Below are positions 61,714 through 64,000 of a DNA stretch of 64,000 nt, piece after piece. The stretch covers positions 3,534,001 to 3,598,000 of the forward strand of contig OY764266.1 in NCBI GenBank assembly GCA_963668365.1, given 5' to 3'. Each line of letters starts with the position of its first letter. Position 1 is the stretch's first letter. The notes below the pieces were generated by a model. It made no database searches and had not been told where the DNA came from. It was given only the letters and a program-made list of their open reading frames with translations. This DNA comes from VXNE01 sp963668365. Lineage in GTDB: Bacteria; Pseudomonadota; Gammaproteobacteria; Pseudomonadales; Azotimanducaceae. Both the position numbers and the translations under genes were made by a program.

Positions 61714-62139
61714 TTATTCCATGGAAGGACGGCTGGAAGGACGGAAGGGAAGCTGAAAAAACCGCTTGGATTTAGAGGTGTCTTCGGCGGTCTTCAATCC
61801 ACGATCCCCTTTCAGGCGACAACTGAAGTTCGACAGCACTGGAATCATGCAGAAGGCCGCCACTACCAGGTACATGGATTCATGGCGGTGGGCAATCCAG
61901 TCCCCGCGCAGGTGCGGCACCATCTGGAAGAACAACGCGAAGTAGCAGAACATGGCGACGGTGGCGCCAATGGCGCCGGTCCACGCGACCGGGTTGGATA
62001 TCCGGGACTTCAGCGACAGGAGCGCTACCAGCGCGCCGTATCCGTAAATGAGAGACCAGGGTGCCGAGTCGTCTTTGCTCAAGTAGCTGAAGGCAAGAAT
62101 GAGCAACGCCACACCGATCAACCCATTCACGTACCGCAT
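61714..62139 (-). CDS. Small hypothetical membrane protein
   Basis: 141 residues with four predicted membrane helices (for example LIGVALLILAFSYL, LIYGYGALVALLSL, IGATVAMFCYFALFFQ, MYLVVAAFCMIPVL) and a basic tail. It resembles uncharacterised transmembrane-220-type proteins, but I do not recognise it with certainty. It is convergent with the LLM gene. Confidence 0.6.
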   Translation of the reverse strand: MRYVNGLIGVALLILAFSYLSKDDSAPWSLIYGYGALVALLSLKSRISNPVAWTGAIGATVAMFCYFALFFQMVPHLRGDWIAHRHESMYLVVAAFCMIPVLSNFSCRLKGDRGLKTAEDTSKSKRFFQLPFRPSSRPSME

Positions 62140-62273
62140 ACAGCGTCCTTGCCCCTTCGCGTCAGCGCCGGAAACACAATACTCTTTAATCGCACGCGAA
62201 TATTCAACTATTTGTTACGAATGGTGACACATGGTGGCGGATCCTGGCGCTGAGCCCTGCCAGCATGACGACA

Positions 62274-62444
62274 CTAGGCCCTAGGCCGCGCCGACCGCTC
62301 TCCAGCGTTCGCGCGGGCCTTGCGCACGGCATCCCACGCCGCCTTGATCTGCTGGGTACGCTCGGTGGCGGCTCGCATCATCTCCTCGGGCAGCTCCTTC
62401 GACGCGAGCTTGTCCGGATGGTGTCGCGACATCTGTCGCCGATA
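62274..62444 (-). pseudogene. djlA: djlA remnant (C-terminal J domain only)
   Basis: Minus-strand frame YRRQMSRHHPDKLASK, then LPEEMMRAATERTQQIKAA and WDAVRKAR, ending at a TAG (62276-62274). This is the distinctive J domain of the inner-membrane co-chaperone DjlA, with its HPD motif. Everything upstream of the J-domain second helix is missing and a stop codon precedes it in frame, so about 200 residues, including the membrane anchor and TerB-like region, are gone. Confidence 0.75.
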
Positions 62445-62518
62445 AGTAGTGCGACCCGTTTATCCATCGACACCTGCATCGTACACTAAGGCGCGAACGG
62501 CAAGAGGAGATTGACAGG

Positions 62519-63394
62519 GTGGCATTCCGCGGCATCGACAAAGCGAAATTCGGGGTTTCGATCTTCCCGACAGACTACGCCATACAACCCGCGGAACTGG
62601 CGCGGGAAGTGGAAGCCCGGGGCCTGGACAGCATGTTCTTTCCCGAGCATACGCACATTCCGGCAAGCCGGCTGACGCCTTTCCCCGGCGGCGGAGATCT
62701 GCCGCAGCAGTATTGGCGCGCCCACGACCCCTTCGTCGCACTCGCAACCTGTGCCGCCGTGACCGAGCGAATTGCGCTCGGCACCGGCATCTGCCTCGTC
62801 ATCGAGCGCGATCCAATCACCCTGGCGAAGGAGATCGCATCGCTCGACACGGTTTCGGGCGGACGCGTCATCCTCGGCATCGGTGCCGGATGGAATCGCG
62901 AAGAGATGGAAAACCACGGCGCCGTCTACAGGGATCGATGGAAGATCACGCGGGAGAAAGTCCTGGCGATGCGCGCGATCTGGACCGAGGACGAAGCGCA
63001 GTTTCACGGGGAGTTCGTCGATTTCGATCCGATCTGGTCCTGGCCGAAGCCCGTTCAGCCCGGCGGACCTCCGATCTGGATCGGCGCCAACTCAAGGTGG
63101 GTTTTCGATCGGGTGGCGGAATACGCGGATGGCTGGATGCCCATCGGCGGTCCGGGCTCGGGCAACATGCAGCGCCTCGCCCAGGCCATGCAGGCGAGGG
63201 GTCGGGAAATGACCAGTCTCGACCTCGCCCTGTTCGGGGCGCCCATGGACGCCGCTCAATGCGCGGGACGCATAGGGCAGGGATTCGACCACATCGTCTT
63301 CGGCCTGCCGGCGGCCGATGCGGATACCGTGCTGCCGCAACTTGACCGTATTGTCGAAGTCGTCGCCGCCATCCGCGGCGACACGCGCCCATGA
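62519..63394 (+). CDS. LLM-class F420-dependent oxidoreductase (TIGR03619-like)
   Basis: 291-residue luciferase-like oxidoreductase starting at GTG 62519. Segments KFGVSIFPTDYAIQPAELAR, FFPEHTHIPASR, VSGGRVILGIGAGWNREEM and GGPPIWIGANSRWVFDR are typical of this subgroup. It is a paralogue of the enzyme at 60717-61667 with modest similarity. The cofactor is inferred from family only. It begins just after the djlA remnant. Confidence 0.89.
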   Translation: MAFRGIDKAKFGVSIFPTDYAIQPAELAREVEARGLDSMFFPEHTHIPASRLTPFPGGGDLPQQYWRAHDPFVALATCAAVTERIALGTGICLVIERDPITLAKEIASLDTVSGGRVILGIGAGWNREEMENHGAVYRDRWKITREKVLAMRAIWTEDEAQFHGEFVDFDPIWSWPKPVQPGGPPIWIGANSRWVFDRVAEYADGWMPIGGPGSGNMQRLAQAMQARGREMTSLDLALFGAPMDAAQCAGRIGQGFDHIVFGLPAADADTVLPQLDRIVEVVAAIRGDTRP

Positions 63395-63411
63395 GGAAGT
63401 CAGGCCAAGCA

Positions 63412-63464
63412 GGCTCTGACCGGGGGTGAACACAGCACCTGCGGGGTGACGGATATCACGGTGC
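63412..63464. repeat. Intergenic repeat R1 (second copy)
   Basis: Starts GGCTCTGACCGGGGGTGAA and ends GACGGATATCACGGTGC, matching 59374-59428 with scattered differences. It overlaps the last codons and stop of the DUF4202 gene, just as the first copy abuts the TauD-family stop. Confidence 0.5.
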
Positions 63465-64000
63465 GAGAAGCGTCCGGTGCTCGGGCGCCAGCGGCAGGGT
63501 GCGGGCACGCCGCCGGGCGAGCGGCGACATCTTCGCCCACGTACGCCTCAAGATATGCGCGACCTGTGCGGGGTCACGTCGTTCGGCGAACCGATCAAGT
63601 TCGGATTCCAGGAAGACGAGACATGCACAGTCCTCCAGCAACCGGACCTCTGGATTCCGTTTGAGTCCACGCTTTTGGATCAGTCCGCCTACCCGCTCGA
63701 TCGCCGCCGGGGCTACCCCGCGGGACGCGAGCAGATCGCCGACCGCTTGCGCCTGTCGCCGCGCGGCATGGCGCCGCCACCGAAGGTATCCCTCGCGGCC
63801 CGGAGGATAGTCCTCCCGAGGATAGAGCCACCGCTCGAAATGTTGCGCGCGGACCGCTATCCTGAGTTCGTCGGACGGGGCCTCGGCAAGCAGGCCTAGC
63901 CACGCCGACATGCGCTCGGCATAGTCCAGTTCGCGACCCGCAGGGTCATCCGCATGGCGGCGATCAATGGCAGCGATGACTTCGGTAAACGTGCGGCTTT
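63456..64000 (-). CDS. DUF4202 family protein (5' end outside window)
   Basis: At least 181 residues, open to the right edge of the window; the segment FTEVIAAIDRRHADDPAG near the edge looks like the conserved N-terminal region, so little is missing. Family segments are QHFERWLYPREDYPPGREGY, LEDCACLVFLESELDRFAER and ILRRTWAKMSPLARRRA. Function is unknown; homologues are alpha-helical proteins with conserved His and acidic residues resembling HD-type folds. An internal ATG at 63911 is not the real start. Confidence 0.85.
   Translation of the reverse strand, partial: SRTFTEVIAAIDRRHADDPAGRELDYAERMSAWLGLLAEAPSDELRIAVRAQHFERWLYPREDYPPGREGYLRWRRHAARRQAQAVGDLLASRGVAPAAIERVGGLIQKRGLKRNPEVRLLEDCACLVFLESELDRFAERRDPAQVAHILRRTWAKMSPLARRRARTLPLAPEHRTLLAP

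Noticed and set aside
62281..62541. Minus-strand 86-residue open frame over the djlA remnant
   Set aside because: It is in a different phase from the recognisable J domain and has no similarity of its own.

Overview
The window is GC-rich (roughly two thirds G+C by eye) and almost fully coding. Its housekeeping blocks have a gammaproteobacterial gene order: rpoE-rseA-rseB-rseC-lepA-rnc-era-recO divergent from nadB; xerD-dsbC-hom-recJ followed by prfB-lysS; rpsP-rimM-trmD-rplS next to ffh and a divergent ypjD-like gene. The organism is therefore most likely an unclassified gammaproteobacterium. Several insertion sequences, non-autonomous repeats and gene remnants point to a genome with active transposition and ongoing gene loss.

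Region 1 (1-8632) is a dipeptide/oligopeptide ABC transporter operon (permease, lipoprotein binding protein, two ATPases). Two unrelated insertion sequences have broken it. An IS4-family element, whose transposase carries an N-terminal DruA/DUF4338 domain, sits in the signal peptide of the binding protein. An ISAzo13-family element cuts the first ATPase just before Walker B. Both have target duplications, and removing each element plus one duplication restores an exact reading frame.

Region 2 (8697-26527) is housekeeping: rsmJ-tsaB divergent from moeA; a relA-adk pair; the envelope-stress operon running through lepA-rnc-era-recO; nadB with a YgfX-like gene; ung-lysS-prfB, where prfB has the classical +1 programmed frameshift. 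Region 3 (26528-39600) holds a REP-associated tyrosine transposase gene between prfB and recJ, then hom, dsbC, xerD, the rplS operon, ffh, ypjD and leuA. leuA is preceded by a short leader peptide with six consecutive leucine codons and a near-consensus sigma-70 promoter.

Region 4 (39605-41472) is an intact ISKra4-family element with a 9-bp target duplication, inserted just upstream of the leu promoter. Region 5 (41505-64000) is accessory metabolism: purT, a gamma-carbonic anhydrase, a Nudix hydrolase, an N-acetylhexosamine-kinase-like enzyme, glyoxalase I, PhyH and TauD dioxygenases, an aldo/keto reductase, threonine ammonia-lyase, a BCCT transporter, a fused indolepyruvate:ferredoxin oxidoreductase flanked by two Lrp/AsnC regulators, a PotD-like binding protein and two LLM-class oxidoreductases. 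It also holds two inverted copies of a ~263-bp MITE-like element, a chimeric junction joining a truncated Lrp gene to a truncated lytic transglycosylase, and a djlA remnant. The last gene (DUF4202) runs off the right edge.

Three genes (hom, recJ, rseC) have conserved N-termini extending upstream of any ATG/GTG/TTG codon, which suggests CTG starts. No tRNA, rRNA or CRISPR array was recognised.
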